From the NCBI GenBank assembly GCA_027575805.1, contig JANBPU010000021.1:1-64000 (forward strand): a DNA stretch of 64,000 bases. The letters run 5' to 3'. This DNA comes from Mycoemilia scoparia (Eukaryota; Kickxellomycota; Kickxellomycetes; Kickxellales; Kickxellaceae). The notes beneath the pieces were generated by a model, which made no database searches, was not told where the DNA came from, and saw only the letters and a list, made by a program, of their open reading frames with translations. Shown here piece after piece: positions 1-11,529 of the stretch (within the stretch, counting starts at the first letter, position 1; each line of letters begins with the position of its first letter). The position numbers and the translations under genes were made by a program.

Positions 1-109
1 ATAATTTTTATGCCCATGAATGATTTGCATTGATTGGCTAAGCAACCTTGCACTTATTTTGGAACAAACCACTACCACACAACCTTGCACTTATTTGTGA
101 ACAGAGGGA

Positions 110-345
110 GTAGTTTGTAAGAATCAAGCAGCGATTACAATAATACATACACATTCAAGGGAAAAGAAAAGTCAGCTTCGCACTATCAAGCACTACGTGT
201 CTTTGCATATATCACAACTCTGCCATTATCAAAAATTACTATTCAAGTTGTGATGTATCTTGCTGGGAACCCGCCCACAGCCATTGAGTGGCTAATCAGC
301 AATGAGACTTGGTCATATATATACATTGCAGTTTTCTTTTCCCTG
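110..345. repeat. Dispersed repeat, copy 1 (about 240 bp)
   Basis: This stretch is diverged but collinear with 49820-50060, in the same orientation. Shared blocks include AAAAGTCAGCTTC, CATTAT with CAAAAATTA-like DNA, and a 3' block around CCCACCCACA...GTGGCTGATCAG. I see no ORF in it and no clear terminal repeat. Just upstream, AACCTTGCACTTATTT occurs twice (about 45-60 and 81-96) as a short direct repeat. The rest of 1-1108 holds no gene that I can support and serves as upstream sequence for the thiolase gene. Confidence 0.55.
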
Positions 346-1108
346 GCTACAATGAAATTTTCTTGAAAATACTTTTAAACTAAACTCTGTTATTCTTCTT
401 GCACAAAATAGCACCTCAAGTATTAGTCATGTGCTCTGGCTGTGTGAATCCATACTTGAATGAGAGTAAAGGCATATTGGTATGCAAGGCCATATAAGGG
501 GACGTGATTGTCTTTGCTGATAATGATGGTCAATGATAGAAGATCTCCCACGGTGTGTGCTGTTGTATACTAATGTATATAATTCTCATATGAATGTAGA
601 GCTGTAGTTGATTTGCGGGCTCTGTTAAGATCCGAAGACAAAGGCATGAGAATGATAGCCAGCCGAACAAAGTACTATATACAATTATTTCTTCTACATG
701 TCTTTGTTGTTCTGTTTATATGAAGCTGGGGCTGGCTTACCAACTTGAACATAACTAAATAGCATCTAATAAACGGAAGCCTTTTATCTACATTTTTGTG
801 TGTGGAGGGGAAGGGGCAGGGACAAAGAAGGTCATGGTTGCCCCGCTTTAATGGATAGTGTCAGGTGATGGTGGATTCGATCCAAACGGCAGCTGCGCTT
901 TTACTGGTCAACAAAGTGGATGAGGGTCAGTGCTTTCTAGCACTCGTAACTGATGACACTTGTTCTCCTTTTTGAACCTTGGCCACCAACATATCTATCT
1001 GTTCTCTTTCTTTCAAACATATATAGTTTGTCATACTGCTTTTAGTAACTAATACCTAGTACCCATCTATACCTTTTGTAAAGAATAATAACTCATAAGT
1101 CTACCAAA

Positions 1109-2869
1109 ATGGCTTCTGCTCGTCAATTTGCTAATGTCGTCATTACTTCTGCTGGTATGCATTGCTTGTTCAATATTAACGCCCCTTCATAGACATACTG
1201 ATGATATACAAAGTATGCTTACTATCATTGTCTTTGTATGTGGTATCATAGTACGCACTCCGGTTGGATCATTCCGCGGATCACTTGCTAAACTAACAGC
1301 CCCGGAGCTGGGTTCTATTGCAGTGAAAGGCGCCATAGAGAGATCAGGTAAATATATACTATTAGCCAAGACTACGGACATGATACTTTTTCTACCAAAA
1401 CTATCATATGAGTTGCTCTTCTTGGACTGTCCATTCATTTCTTTTACAATAGCAACAGTAATAGTAACCCCATAAATGCATCAATAGGAATCTTGCCAGA
1501 TCAGGTTAAAGAGGTGTATATCGGAAATGTTGTGCAAGCGGCTTTGGGCCAAGCTCCTGCCACCCAGGTCGCAATCAAAGCAGGTAAAGAAGATACATTG
1601 ACGCTATAATGATACATATTTATACACATCTTTTGTATTGGGCCAGTATATCTAAACATCTTGGGATTGTGGTTTACTTGTACACAGGGCTTCCAACCAA
1701 CACTCCAGCCACTACTATCAATAAAGTGTGTGCTTCAGGTATGAAGGCTGTAATGCTGGCAACTCAGAATCTTCAATTGGGAATTCACCCCATAATGGTC
1801 GCCGGTGGCATGGAAAGCATGTCTAACACACCGTAAGTCTCTCTGTATACATCATTAATCAGGCTAATGCGATAAAAATCAGTTATAAGTGACTAGAGAA
1901 TGGGTTTATCACAACTTTATTGATGTATGGGTGTTTTATTGCCTTTGAATAGATTCTATGCTCCCCGAAACAATACTTTTGGTCACCAAACCTTGCATGA
2001 CTCTATTATCAAGGATGGTCTTTGGGACGTCTACAACCAAATCCATATGGTAAGCCTTTCATAATGCCATATCATTCTACATGATAAAGAGGATATTTCA
2101 GTCTCTCTCTCACTCACCATATATGTATACCCGAATCATAATTATGTTTCAAACTAATATATCATTCTAGGGGAGCTGCAGTGAAAAAACCGCAAAGGAT
2201 CATGGTATTACCAGAGAGATGCAGGATGAGCACGCCATAGAATCATACAGACGTGCCACTGAGGCCTGGAAGAACGGCATCTTTAGAAAGGAAGTCATTC
2301 CAGTAACCATTAAATCACGAAAGGGCGAAACTGTTGTGGATACTGATGAGGAGTTTAAAAACATCAAGCTCGAAAAGATTCCTTCTCTCCGTCCTGCCTT
2401 TGAAAAGGACGGCACAATCACTGCTGCCAATTCAAGCAAACTTAACGATGGCGCCAGTGCCTTGACGCTGATGACTGAGGATAAAGCAAAGGAGCTTGGT
2501 ATAAAGCCACTTGCCAGAATTGTCTCATATGCTGATGCTGCCACAGACCCAATCGACTTCCCTATTGCTCCTGCTCTTGCCATCCCAATTGCCCTAGAAA
2601 GAGCCAACTTGGCTCTTAAGGATATAAGCCTTTGGGAACTGAATGAAGCCTTCAGTGTAGTCGCTAGAGCTAATGAAAAGATACTTGGCTTAAATCCAGA
2701 AACTGTAAATATTGCTGGTGGTGCTGTTGCACTTGGACATCCCATTGGTTCATCTGGATCCCGCATTATTGTTACTCTCACTCATCTTCTCAAGGAAGGA
2801 CAATTTGGATGTGCTGCCGTCTGCAATGGTGGTGGTGGCGCTAGTGCTATCGTTATTCAGCGTCTATAA
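1109..2869 (+). CDS. ERG10: Acetyl-CoA C-acetyltransferase (thiolase II), six exons
   Basis: Condenses two acetyl-CoA into acetoacetyl-CoA, the first step of the mevalonate/sterol pathway. Exons splice cleanly (introns about 1155-1251, 1347-1492, 1583-1687, 1833-1952, 2050-2170) into a protein of about 395 residues, normal for the family. It starts [20 protein letters not shown], the usual thiolase N-terminus. The nucleophilic Cys is in [10 protein letters not shown], the active-site His in [10 protein letters not shown], and the second catalytic Cys in CNGGGGAS near the C-terminus. There is no obvious mitochondrial presequence or peroxisomal signal at either end, so I infer the cytosolic enzyme. 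The start is the first ATG in frame with the conserved N-terminus. An AATAAA lies at 2903, 34 bases after the stop. The family assignment is certain; cytosolic location is inferred. Confidence 0.95.
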
Positions 2870-3222
2870 TTGAAAGGGGCTTGTTTTTAACATGTCTAGT
2901 CAAATAAAGTGATTTTATACAGTATTACTACACCTTTTTATGACCCAATCATTGCCAAAATGTACACGAATATTTTCTCTATATACTTTATAAAGAGGAT
3001 AGTGTTGTTGCTAAATATTGAAAATGTGTTTGGTTTCTTGGAAGAAGGATGAGCAGCAATATTAAATGATATAATTTCAAGTATATTTATGAATATTTAA
3101 AAGAAAAATAGTAAAAGCCAAGAGAAGCTATAGGAGCATTATCAATTTTCACAACATATACTGATCTAAGTACGAGTTTTCAATATTGATATATGACTGA
3201 TATGACTCTTTCAAGACACAAA
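2870..3222. other. Convergent intergenic region, nothing further seen
   Basis: This 353 bp AT-rich spacer separates the 3' ends of the thiolase gene and the coatomer gene. It holds an AATAAA polyadenylation-type signal at 2903-2908 for the thiolase transcript. I see no ORF or repeat. Confidence 0.5.
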
Positions 3223-6200
3223 CTAGACGGTACCAATTCTTGCAATCTTACAAATTTCGCAGATACTTTGGGCATAGGTAGGCTTATAGGATGCCTGACA
3301 ATAAGCACATTCCACACTTGGTTCACCTTGATAGATAGGTGTTAGGGAGGCGGCACATATTACAAATGGTGTAAACTCGTTGTAGTCGATGTCAATTGCA
3401 TTCCTGCTTTGGCGATCACACACGGCTTGAAGCTGCTTGGCCTTTTGGGCAACGCCCTCAGGTGGATCAAGCTCCAAAAGACGCCTTGCAAAATCACCAG
3501 CTGTTCTGAAGCATTGTGCTTTGAAGGAAACTGTCATGGCTGAACGCAAGGCAAGCTGGGTATGTGTGTCCTTCATTTCACATTTGGTGAAATAGGCAGC
3601 AAGTTCAATCTGCTGTTTCTTTGCGGCTTCACTGGGGCTTTGAACAGCAATATCACGTCTCTTCAATTCCAGGCTGGTACCAAGTATATATTCTCGTGCT
3701 TCTTTAATCATGGAGGCACGCTGTTCCTCTTCTACTTCATCATTAGCAACTACAAGAACCATGCTTTGTAAGGTTTTGCGGAATTGCTCATTGGCAAGAC
3801 TGAACTTTCCTTCGGTAAATAGCTGATGATTGTCTTGAATCTTACGGGCAGCAGTTTGCACTTTGCAGAGAGCCACTGGTACAGTTAGGCCTGTAGATCC
3901 AGACCCATCTTGCGAAGGTTTAAACAAAGGAATGCGGGTTGGAGGAACACCAGGGAATGTTGAAAGCACTGTCCTTGAGGAAGAGTAAATTTCAAGGAAG
4001 AGTGGCTTTAGAGGTTCAAAGCTGGTAATTCCATATTTAGTCTTGAGACTCTTCATTCCCTTCTCAAAGTCTCCAACTAAAACAAAATCAATGGGCGATT
4101 TTGCTTTGCGTCCTAGTATGGTTAGATCGTCGGGGTCCGATTCTGGAGCAACAAGCGCGCCAGAAATTCCCTTGTCGACAGCAGCTGCCTCTGCGGCTAC
4201 AATTTCATCTTCAATATCAAGCTCTTCATCCATACCCCAGCCGCTTCCTGTTGGCTCGGCTGCAGAATCAGCAAGGTCTTCCTTAGCTTCATTAAGGCTG
4301 GCTCCATTAGGCAAACCATTGTCCTCTTCTGGTTGGGTCTGAGCTGGTTCATGAGGCTTGTTTGATGATGAGAACAGCTTCTTGTCGAGCATGTTCTTTG
4401 AAACATCCAGGCGAGGCCAGTCGAGTTCAGGAGCGCTGATCAGAGGTGCTGGTGGCACAAGCAAAGACCCATCAGTTGATAGTCCAGATATTTCGGATTC
4501 ATCGATTTCAGCAGCAGCAAGAATAGCCTTAGCCTTTTCCTCGAATCCATGTGACTTTGCGGTCAAATATGCAAGGGGGAGTTGCCCAGATTCCTCAAAG
4601 ATGCGAATGCGGTCCTCTGGGTTTCCCGCATAGAGCGAATGTTGGAAGCGCTGTGTAAAGTTGTCGGAAAGGCTCAAGGTCTTACCAAGTCTTTGCTGCT
4701 TGTCAGTAGCACCAGTGATTGAGTATAGGAATGAGAGCTTGTTCATGTCCTTCATGCGCTGGTAGGCCTGGTCAGCAACCTGGATGTGACCTAGGCGAAG
4801 AGATTCCTGGCTAAGCTTAAGCCAGTATTGTGGCTTGTCAATTGCTTTAGCAGTTTCGAGGGCTATGTTCATGTCACCACATTCCAAAGCCAATCCAAAC
4901 CTTGTAACGTTGTCGCGAACAAAATGTAAAGCGATTTCTGGGTATCCCTTCTTTTGCAAATAGGCAATAATGGACTGACCCACCAAGTTGGAATTTTTGA
5001 TTATGCTAACTACTTGTTCGTAATTACGCTGGACCAGGGCAAGTTTGAAGCGGTACTCGGTTGGGTCAATATTGAGAGAGTAGTTTTCGGCATTGCGATC
5101 AATGCAGTATGCAGTCGAGCCGCGAACTTTGGTCAGGTAGTGAGGATCATCGAGGGTACAGATTATTCCATTATCGCCTTGGGTAAGTGCATATTTAAGG
5201 TGGTTGAGGGTAGTATACAGAAGAACATTCTGCTCGTCCCAGGCTGCACTCTTGATCCGGATAGTTTCACTTACTTGGGCTAGTTGCTTAAAGTTGTTGG
5301 AGGCAATGGTAATGGTGTGCTTGCTGAGAAGCGCAACCTTGGTCATGTCAACACTCCATGAAACATATTTAACACCAGGAACAGACAATTCAGCAATGAT
5401 GGCACGGCTTTGGACATCAAAGAGCAAAACGGAGTTTGGAGAGCTGAGGATAAGATTTCCGCCTGGAGCAAGGAACATTTCATTGACACTCACTGGTGCT
5501 TTAATTGTTTTGGTTGTCACATTAGTAGGGTCGCGAATGTGGATAGTTTGAGTAGCCTTCTCTAGCACAGCAAAGCGGTTGCGACTAATCCAAACAGCAG
5601 AGGAACCTGCACCGGCACGCGCCTGTCCAGCGGGAGTATTTCCAGCCAGGCTATGAAGCTCATAGGTGCCGCCTTCGATGTCAGTATTAATCAAAACAAG
5701 CTTCTCAGCGGGGTTGAAGCTAAGAGAACGAGGTGGAGGTACATATTTTCCTGGAGTAGAGCTACGAATCTTGATTAGGCTGGTGGTAGTATCAGTATTA
5801 TAGTCGTGCAGACGCAACTCGGATCCAGCGACATGGATGAGAGAGTTTTGGTAAATAGAATATGCTGGGCGTTCGCGTTCAAGCTTGAAAACAATCAGAC
5901 CACCATCGTGGCCGGCAGCAAATAGGTTGATCTCAGGATGCGATGCTAAACACCAGAAGCGGTCCTGCTCACGGCGGAATGTCTGAATCAAAGTGCGCTT
6001 GTTTGCATCCCAAACGCGGATCGATTTATCTTCTGAATCAGAAATAATAAAGTCTCTGCCGGAGTGGAAAACTGCCGAAGATACGTTGTTGTAGTGGCCA
6101 CGGCATGCATCAAGCTCCCATGCCTTATTATCGCTCATACGCCAGATCTTTATTTGACGGTCATCACCTGCAGAGAGAATAAGTGGTTTGTCAGGGTGGA

Positions 6201-7099
6201 AAGCACACCAATTCACACCACGCATGTGCCCTTCCAGGACAAATTTTACTATGACATCTGACAAACCGAACATATCCTGCTGGCTGTTCATCCCCAAGTT
6301 CATGCCCTTTGTTCCGATCATATCAGGCATTGGTGGCCCTGAACCAGCAGCATTCTTCTTTCGGAGCCCCGAAATGTCCCAGACTCTGACGGTTTGATCC
6401 AAACAGGCAGAGACAACAAGATCCTCTTTAGGGTGGAATTGGGCACACATGACATAGTGATTGTGGCCCGTAAGAACGGCAATGCATTGTTTAGACTGCC
6501 AGTTCCAAATACGAATGGTTTGATCATCTGAAGCACTTATAATCCATGGTTGCTCTGGGTGGAAATATACAGTACGCACGTAATCAAGATGCCCTTGTAG
6601 AGTGAAAAGACAGCGGCGGGTCTTATAGCTCCACACACGAATCTTGTAATCATCACCACCAGAGACAAAGAGATCCCTAGAAGGATGGAACGATATACCA
6701 CGCACAGGTCCTAAATATTATATTATATGGTTAACTTCTTGTTTTAGACCTTCCTAGCAAACTGCATGTCCATAATATTTCCAAAAGTCTACAGCCAGCT
6801 TACCATCATGCTCTTCGAATTTCTCGAGTAGAATTCCCATCCGGTAATCCCACAACTGGATGGATCCATTGTGAAGCGATGCAAGAATCCAGGGACGCTT
6901 GGGATGGAACGATACGCCCTTTACACGACTGCTTTTCGTCTCAAACTTTATTATATAAACAAACACACTATATCAGCCTCCTGTTGCTTACCATAGCTTG
7001 AACCAAAATGCACATCACCTTACGAATTGCCAATCTATAAGTTGCTTTATGCTATTCCAAATAATAACATACCTTTATAAGCATCTGCATCTTGTCCAT
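3223..7099 (-). CDS. COP1: Coatomer subunit alpha (COPI), three exons
   Basis: Alpha-COP is the largest COPI subunit and binds dilysine cargo signals during Golgi-to-ER retrieval. A tiny first exon (about 7099-7073, MDKMQMLIK) splices to 6945-6804 ([15 protein letters not shown]) and then to a long exon 6710-3223; both joins restore the family N-terminus, MLxKFETKSxRVKG. The protein is about 1,217 residues, as expected. N-terminal WD40 repeats (roughly 1-310) include [23 protein letters not shown] and [12 protein letters not shown]. They are followed by the second propeller, the coatomer WD-associated region and the C-terminal coatomer domain with Cys pairs ([18 protein letters not shown]). 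Three in-frame ATGs lie in exon 1; the third gives the length closest to other species. It is convergent with the thiolase gene. Confidence 0.96.
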
Positions 7100-7462
7100 A
7101 ATGAGTCAATCTGGGTGGCAGATTTAATAGAAAATGAAGACAAGAGAACATTGAGTGTAGCTTCAACGCTCTGCCACAACTGCCCACATTTTGTCTTGTC
7201 CTGGCTACACTGGTGCTTCCCTCACTTCACATTGACTAGTTTTGTTTCAAACACCTTACTGGATTTGATTGGGTTGTTTTCTTGGTGAAACAAGATCAAA
7301 TCAATGCAATTGATCTGATTATTAATCCTGGTCTAGCAGTAGTTGTTGGAGTTACTTGGCATTGACTCCAATGCTATTAACGACTCCTTTGGGCATTTTT
7401 TTAAAAGTAACTCTCTAACGCGAATATATATTTTATACTTCTGAATAATAGTACAAATAGGT

Positions 7463-8184
7463 ATGCCTAGCAGTCCTTTGGCTTCTACTTTTTCTTCTTC
7501 ACTGAGTTCTTCTCACCATCCCTCACATTTCTCGTCAGCAGAAAATTCTCCTGTAGTCCAGCAGTCCCTTACAAGAGATAGTGGAGATGAAAGTCCAAGA
7601 TATAATAGTGTAAATTCCCCAACAACTTTTTCAGGTGAACCTGAAGAAGATCCTGGAAGAAGTCTGAAGAGAAAAATTGGTAGTGCAGTGGACTATCCAC
7701 CTCTTAATAAACAGGAGATTGACAGCAATATCAAAAACACCATATCAAGCTTTAGCAGCAAGAGAGATGGTAACATTGAAATATGTAATCATAAAAATGA
7801 ACTTGGCAAACAATGGAACCATTTTAAGGAAAAATCTGGTTATTTATATAATAGAATGGACTAAAGAGCTTAACGAGCTCAGTCAAAGAGCAAATCGTGT
7901 TTTGAAAACAAGGATCAGAGTCCAATGCCAGCAGTTATTGGAGATAAAGGAGCAGAAAATAACTGCTATACAGACCACAGAGAATAATCAGGGTATAGTG
8001 GAAACTTCATACTGGTAATATATATAGATTATTTATAAATGGTTGGCTATTAATTCATGATGTGGATGATAATTATAATAGAGAGGCTAAAAAAGAAACT
8101 AAAGGCGTTTATTGGGATTTTGAGTGGTGCACAAAAAGATGTGCTTGGTGGATCCACTCCCGAGTAACTCAAGATAAAGTGTAA
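7463..8184 (+). pseudogene. Decayed unidentified ORF (three frames)
   Basis: An open frame from the ATG at 7463 runs 133 codons (Ser/Pro-rich start MPSSPLASTF, then LKRKIGSAVDYPPLNKQEID). It stops at 7862 just after NHFKEKSGYLYNRMD. Protein-like sequence continues in the next frame (EWTKELNELSQRANRVL, then QQLLEIKEQKI). It continues again in the third frame from about 8003 (FINGWLLIHDVDDNY, VYWDFEWCTKRCAWWIHSR) to a stop at 8184. No intron of plausible length joins the frames. I read it as one former gene with two frameshifts. I do not recognise the family. It could instead be a short lineage-specific gene plus chance ORFs. The flanks 7100-7462 and 8185-8369 show nothing clear. Confidence 0.3.
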
Positions 8185-8369
8185 AACGCATTAGCTAAAG
8201 CCTGAAAACTGAAATGCCCCTTTCAATTTTACGGATATTTGCATTAAAATCCTTGAAGTCATATAAACAATTCTAACACCCAAATTCTTATAGTCAGATA
8301 TGGTTATCAATTCAAAATGACAAAATGTATAATATATCTTTTAAACAATATATATGTGCACCTATATAT

Positions 8370-10006
8370 CTACTCTTTGTTGACAGATGCAGTAGAAACC
8401 ACTATCTTTCCAAAGTTAGAGTTAGATTCCATATAAATGTGAGCATCGTATATATTTTCCCAGTTGAATGTCTTTTTGACATTTGCGGATAATACGCCAG
8501 ATTCGATATCAGGAACAATCTCCTGGCACACAGTCTGGAATAGCTTAGACTGATACTCCACAGAGCGGCTACGCAATGTAGAACCTTCAATCTATAATTT
8601 CCATAACAGTGATAAGCAAGGTGATGTATTTAGACAGGCACACATGCATATGCGCATATGTATATATATATATAAATAATTGATATCCAAATACCTTAAG
8701 CCTCTTGAAAATGATGGGTCCGAGCTCAGTTTCAACTTTAGATCCTATTCAATTGGGTTAAATTATTAAACTATTAGACCCATACATCAAAAACGATCTA
8801 TTGCATTATAAGTGCAGAGAAATATTACCTCCAAGAACCGCCTGCATCGACATCCTTCCATCAATAGCCAAGGCTTTGATGTTGTCGTTGAAATAATTGC
8901 CAGCAATGAAATCGACAATGATATCAACTCCACGACCAGCAGTTGCACTGTGAACCGCATCAACAAACTTCTCCTCCTTATAATTGATAGGATGTGTTGC
9001 ACCCAATCCCACACAATATCCGAGCTTTTCCTTAGTGCTTGCCGTCACAAATATACGCTTGGCTCCTGCTCTCTTTGCCAACTGGATCGCAGCAGATCCA
9101 ACACCGCTTGCACCAGCATGAATCAATACATCATCTCCTAAAGGTGTGAAAAAATAAATCTACTTATAACAGCCATTTATAAAAGCTTAAAAACAATAAC
9201 CAGTTTATATCACTAACCTTGCTTAATGCCTCCAATATAGTGGATTGCTTGGTACGCAGTGCACCAGACCTCAGGAATAGCAGCAGCAGTATCCAGAGAT
9301 AGGTTTCCAACTTTTGCAGCAAGACCTTCATTTATGATCGCATACTAATAAGACAAATCCAAGTGTTAATGATATTTGAAATATTGTTATAAACATTTAT
9401 GATAATATTCAAATAAGATAAAGCTAACCTCAGCATAACCACCACCTCCCATTAATCCGAATACACGATCTCCAGGCGTATACTGGGTAACTATTAGAAG
9501 CAAAATATTTGTTAGTTTGAGTTACAAGATTATAAGCTCTCTACCTCATTCCTTCCCTCCAAAAAGCACATACCATCTTTTCCTATCTCTTCGACAACTC
9601 CAGATATCTCTACTCCCAATAATATGCTAGCTCCTGGTGGTGGTGGGTATTTGCCCTCACGCTGGGAAATATCCATCCGGTTCATCCCAAAGTATGCGAC
9701 CTAAAGCATGTAAAAGATATCATAGAGCATAGCTCTAATATCATGTTTGTATCCTGGATGCTTGTTCAATGCTTTATAGACTCAGAGCAGAGATGTTTAC
9801 CTTGACAAGGATCTCATTAGGCTTGGGCACTGGCCTTTCGGTCTTTCCAATGTAAAGCTGTGTTGCGTCACCTAAAGATGAACAGTTCCACCATATGTTT
9901 TTCAGCATATGTGTTTACAAAAGAACTAAAAGCAAATGCTACGTAGCAGATATGGATTAAATGATGGTTTTTGCTTGCCTGGTTGTTTGATAAGAATGGC
10001 ATCCAT
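8370..10006 (-). CDS. NADPH:quinone oxidoreductase, PIG3/zeta-crystallin type, multi-exon
   Basis: This is a medium-chain dehydrogenase/reductase without zinc sites; family members reduce quinones or enones with NADPH. About eight exons splice to a protein of some 330 residues. The start MDAILIKQPG is followed by DATQLYIGKTERPVPKP, then MNRMDISQREGKYPPPPGAS, which is the family's substrate-side motif (RxGxYPPPPGAS). The Rossmann motif is IHAGASGVGSAAIQLAKRAG. A later segment, GRGVDIIVDFIAGNYF, and the C-terminus HIYMESNSNFGKIVV also match the human TP53I3 layout. The gene is interrupted by short GT...AG introns throughout. Substrate in this fungus is unknown. A (TA)n tract sits in the intron near 8655-8675. 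Confidence 0.88.
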
Positions 10007-10535
10007 GATATTCAAAGGTATGATATGGAGGAGAAACAGGAAATAAATCGTTTAAATGGTGTTTCGGATTCCAGACCGTATTTATGCATCTTGTTAGCAG
10101 CAGTGACGTGTAATGGCAGATTACTAATCACTGTCTTGAGATGATAGGGCCAGGGATCAATGCAGTAATGAGGATAATCTTTTGGGCAAGCCACTTATAC
10201 TTTGGTTTCTAGACCTGAAAATCTAGTAGAAATAATGGTGCTCTGCTGGCTGTTATTTAAAGACCAGTTACGCCTCACTCCAATGCCTATTTCAGAAATA
10301 TTTTGTTGTTTAAACGATCTAGTCTATTATCTGTTCCCAATGGATGCATTTTCAACTACTTAACAAACCAACTATACATTTGGATTATCCAAAGACATTT
10401 TAGCATGATTATAATACAATGACTTTAACTATAGTCGAATCAACTGGCAAGTTTTTAATGAATAATACATAAAATTCCAACGATTTAAACCAAGATGAGT
10501 CTATGTAAAGGTTTTGGATCTGGAAAATTTGAAGC
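10007..10535. other. Intergenic, nothing supported
   Basis: About 530 bp between the 5' end of the quinone oxidoreductase gene and the 3' end of the NDUFB9 gene. I see no convincing ORF, RNA gene or repeat. Confidence 0.4.
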
Positions 10536-11091
10536 CTAGTGCTGCATGTTGTCTTCCCACCAGAGATTGCGTTCGTATTTTGTGCCACCTGGAGCTGTGA
10601 TATCTATTGGAAGACATATAAATATACCGTGGTTATAAAGGTTGTGATTTATTCTTTAATACATATATATATATATGGGTAATTATTTTTGAAGGGCTAA
10701 ATGCAGACTACATTTATCAATGATAATATCGACTTGGCCAGTATGCGAGATGAAACTGGTCAACTAGTAAAACTTTGTCCTTCAAAAATAATCACTCATA
10801 TATATATCCTGCATAGCCGGTAAATATTAAAAGCCTAGAATTATGAATCTACTTACATTTGTATGGAAGGGGGTGCTTGTACTTTTGGAGTTCGTCCTCA
10901 GTCTCTCTCAAGATTTGTTGCAAGCGGATAGGATTGGACTCATTGCGGTTGGCCTCAAAATGGGCGCGAATTTGAAGCATAATAGGGCGTGATAGCAAGC
11001 GATTTGGGTACCAATCGTATGCTGTGTTAAGAGCCTGCTTGTACAAGCGGCAGACGTATCTGGTATGAGCCGAAACCATTTCAAGGAACAA
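10536..11091 (-). CDS. NADH dehydrogenase (complex I) LYR subunit NDUFB9/B22, two exons
   Basis: Accessory LYR-motif subunit of mitochondrial complex I. Exon 1 (11091-10857) gives MVSAHTRYVCRLYKQAL, an LYR-type tripeptide (LYK here). It then gives RAHFEANRNESNP and ETEDELQKYKHPLPYK. A 253 bp intron (10856-10604) leads to exon 2 (10603-10536): ITAPGGTKYERNLWWEDNM. Both conserved parts of the family, the Cx-LYR helix and the PGGTxYER motif, are present. The protein is about 100 residues, shorter than animal NDUFB9 because it ends soon after PGG. Two in-frame ATGs, at 11091 and 11079, are possible starts; the second (MVSAHTRYV) fits homologs better. The intron carries a MITE (10674-10800). It sits head to head with the Afi1-like gene. 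Confidence 0.85.
10674..10800. mobile_element. MITE copy A (TIR about 20 bp), inside the NDUFB9 intron
   Basis: Non-coding element of about 125 bp with inverted ends TAATTATTTTTGAAGGGC and, on the other strand, TGATTATTTTTGAAGGAC. It shares its termini with copies B, C, D and E. In reverse complement its interior (AAGTTTTACTAGTTGACC) matches the interior of copies C and D. It lies wholly within the intron 10604-10856. Confidence 0.75.
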
Positions 11092-11529
11092 AAGTGAAAG
11101 ATTAGTATCTTGGTGAATACAAAGTGCTTCAGGAGAAGAGGGGTAAATTCATTTAAGCTATGACTTTTGATATCTAGAGGTGTTGGTTGTAGTGATTAGA
11201 TCGATAGTACTGGTATCAACAATAATTTAATCAAGCCAAGGACCAAGACAACAACAACAAAAAGTTGTGGTTCTCTAGGAGAACCATTGAATCTGTAGGG
11301 TACGTATAATTCACATAAAGACTACCCCTTATAAATCAGCTATTGGGTTGGTCTCAAATGACAACCTCTTGAAGCGCTCTTGAGGGAGAAAGTATCAGTT
11401 TGTGGCTGGGACGCGTATTTTACAAAGAAAGCAACTTGGATAAGTCAAGTAACATACTACGCCTTTTTATGACTCTCCTTACCTTGCATCTATTTATTTA
11501 CCTTTTTTGTTTTGTTTGGCCTGAATAAT
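11092..11529. promoter_or_regulatory. Divergent intergenic region (NDUFB9 / AFI1-like)
   Basis: 438 bp between two start codons on opposite strands. No ORF or repeat is visible. It must hold the promoters of both genes, but I cannot point to individual sites. Confidence 0.4.

Noticed and set aside
860..900. B-box-like GGATTCGATCC suggesting a tRNA
   Set aside because: The surrounding bases do not form a T-stem, anticodon arm or acceptor stem.
8655..8676. (TA)n tract as a possible element end
   Set aside because: It is a simple repeat within an intron, with no inverted partner.
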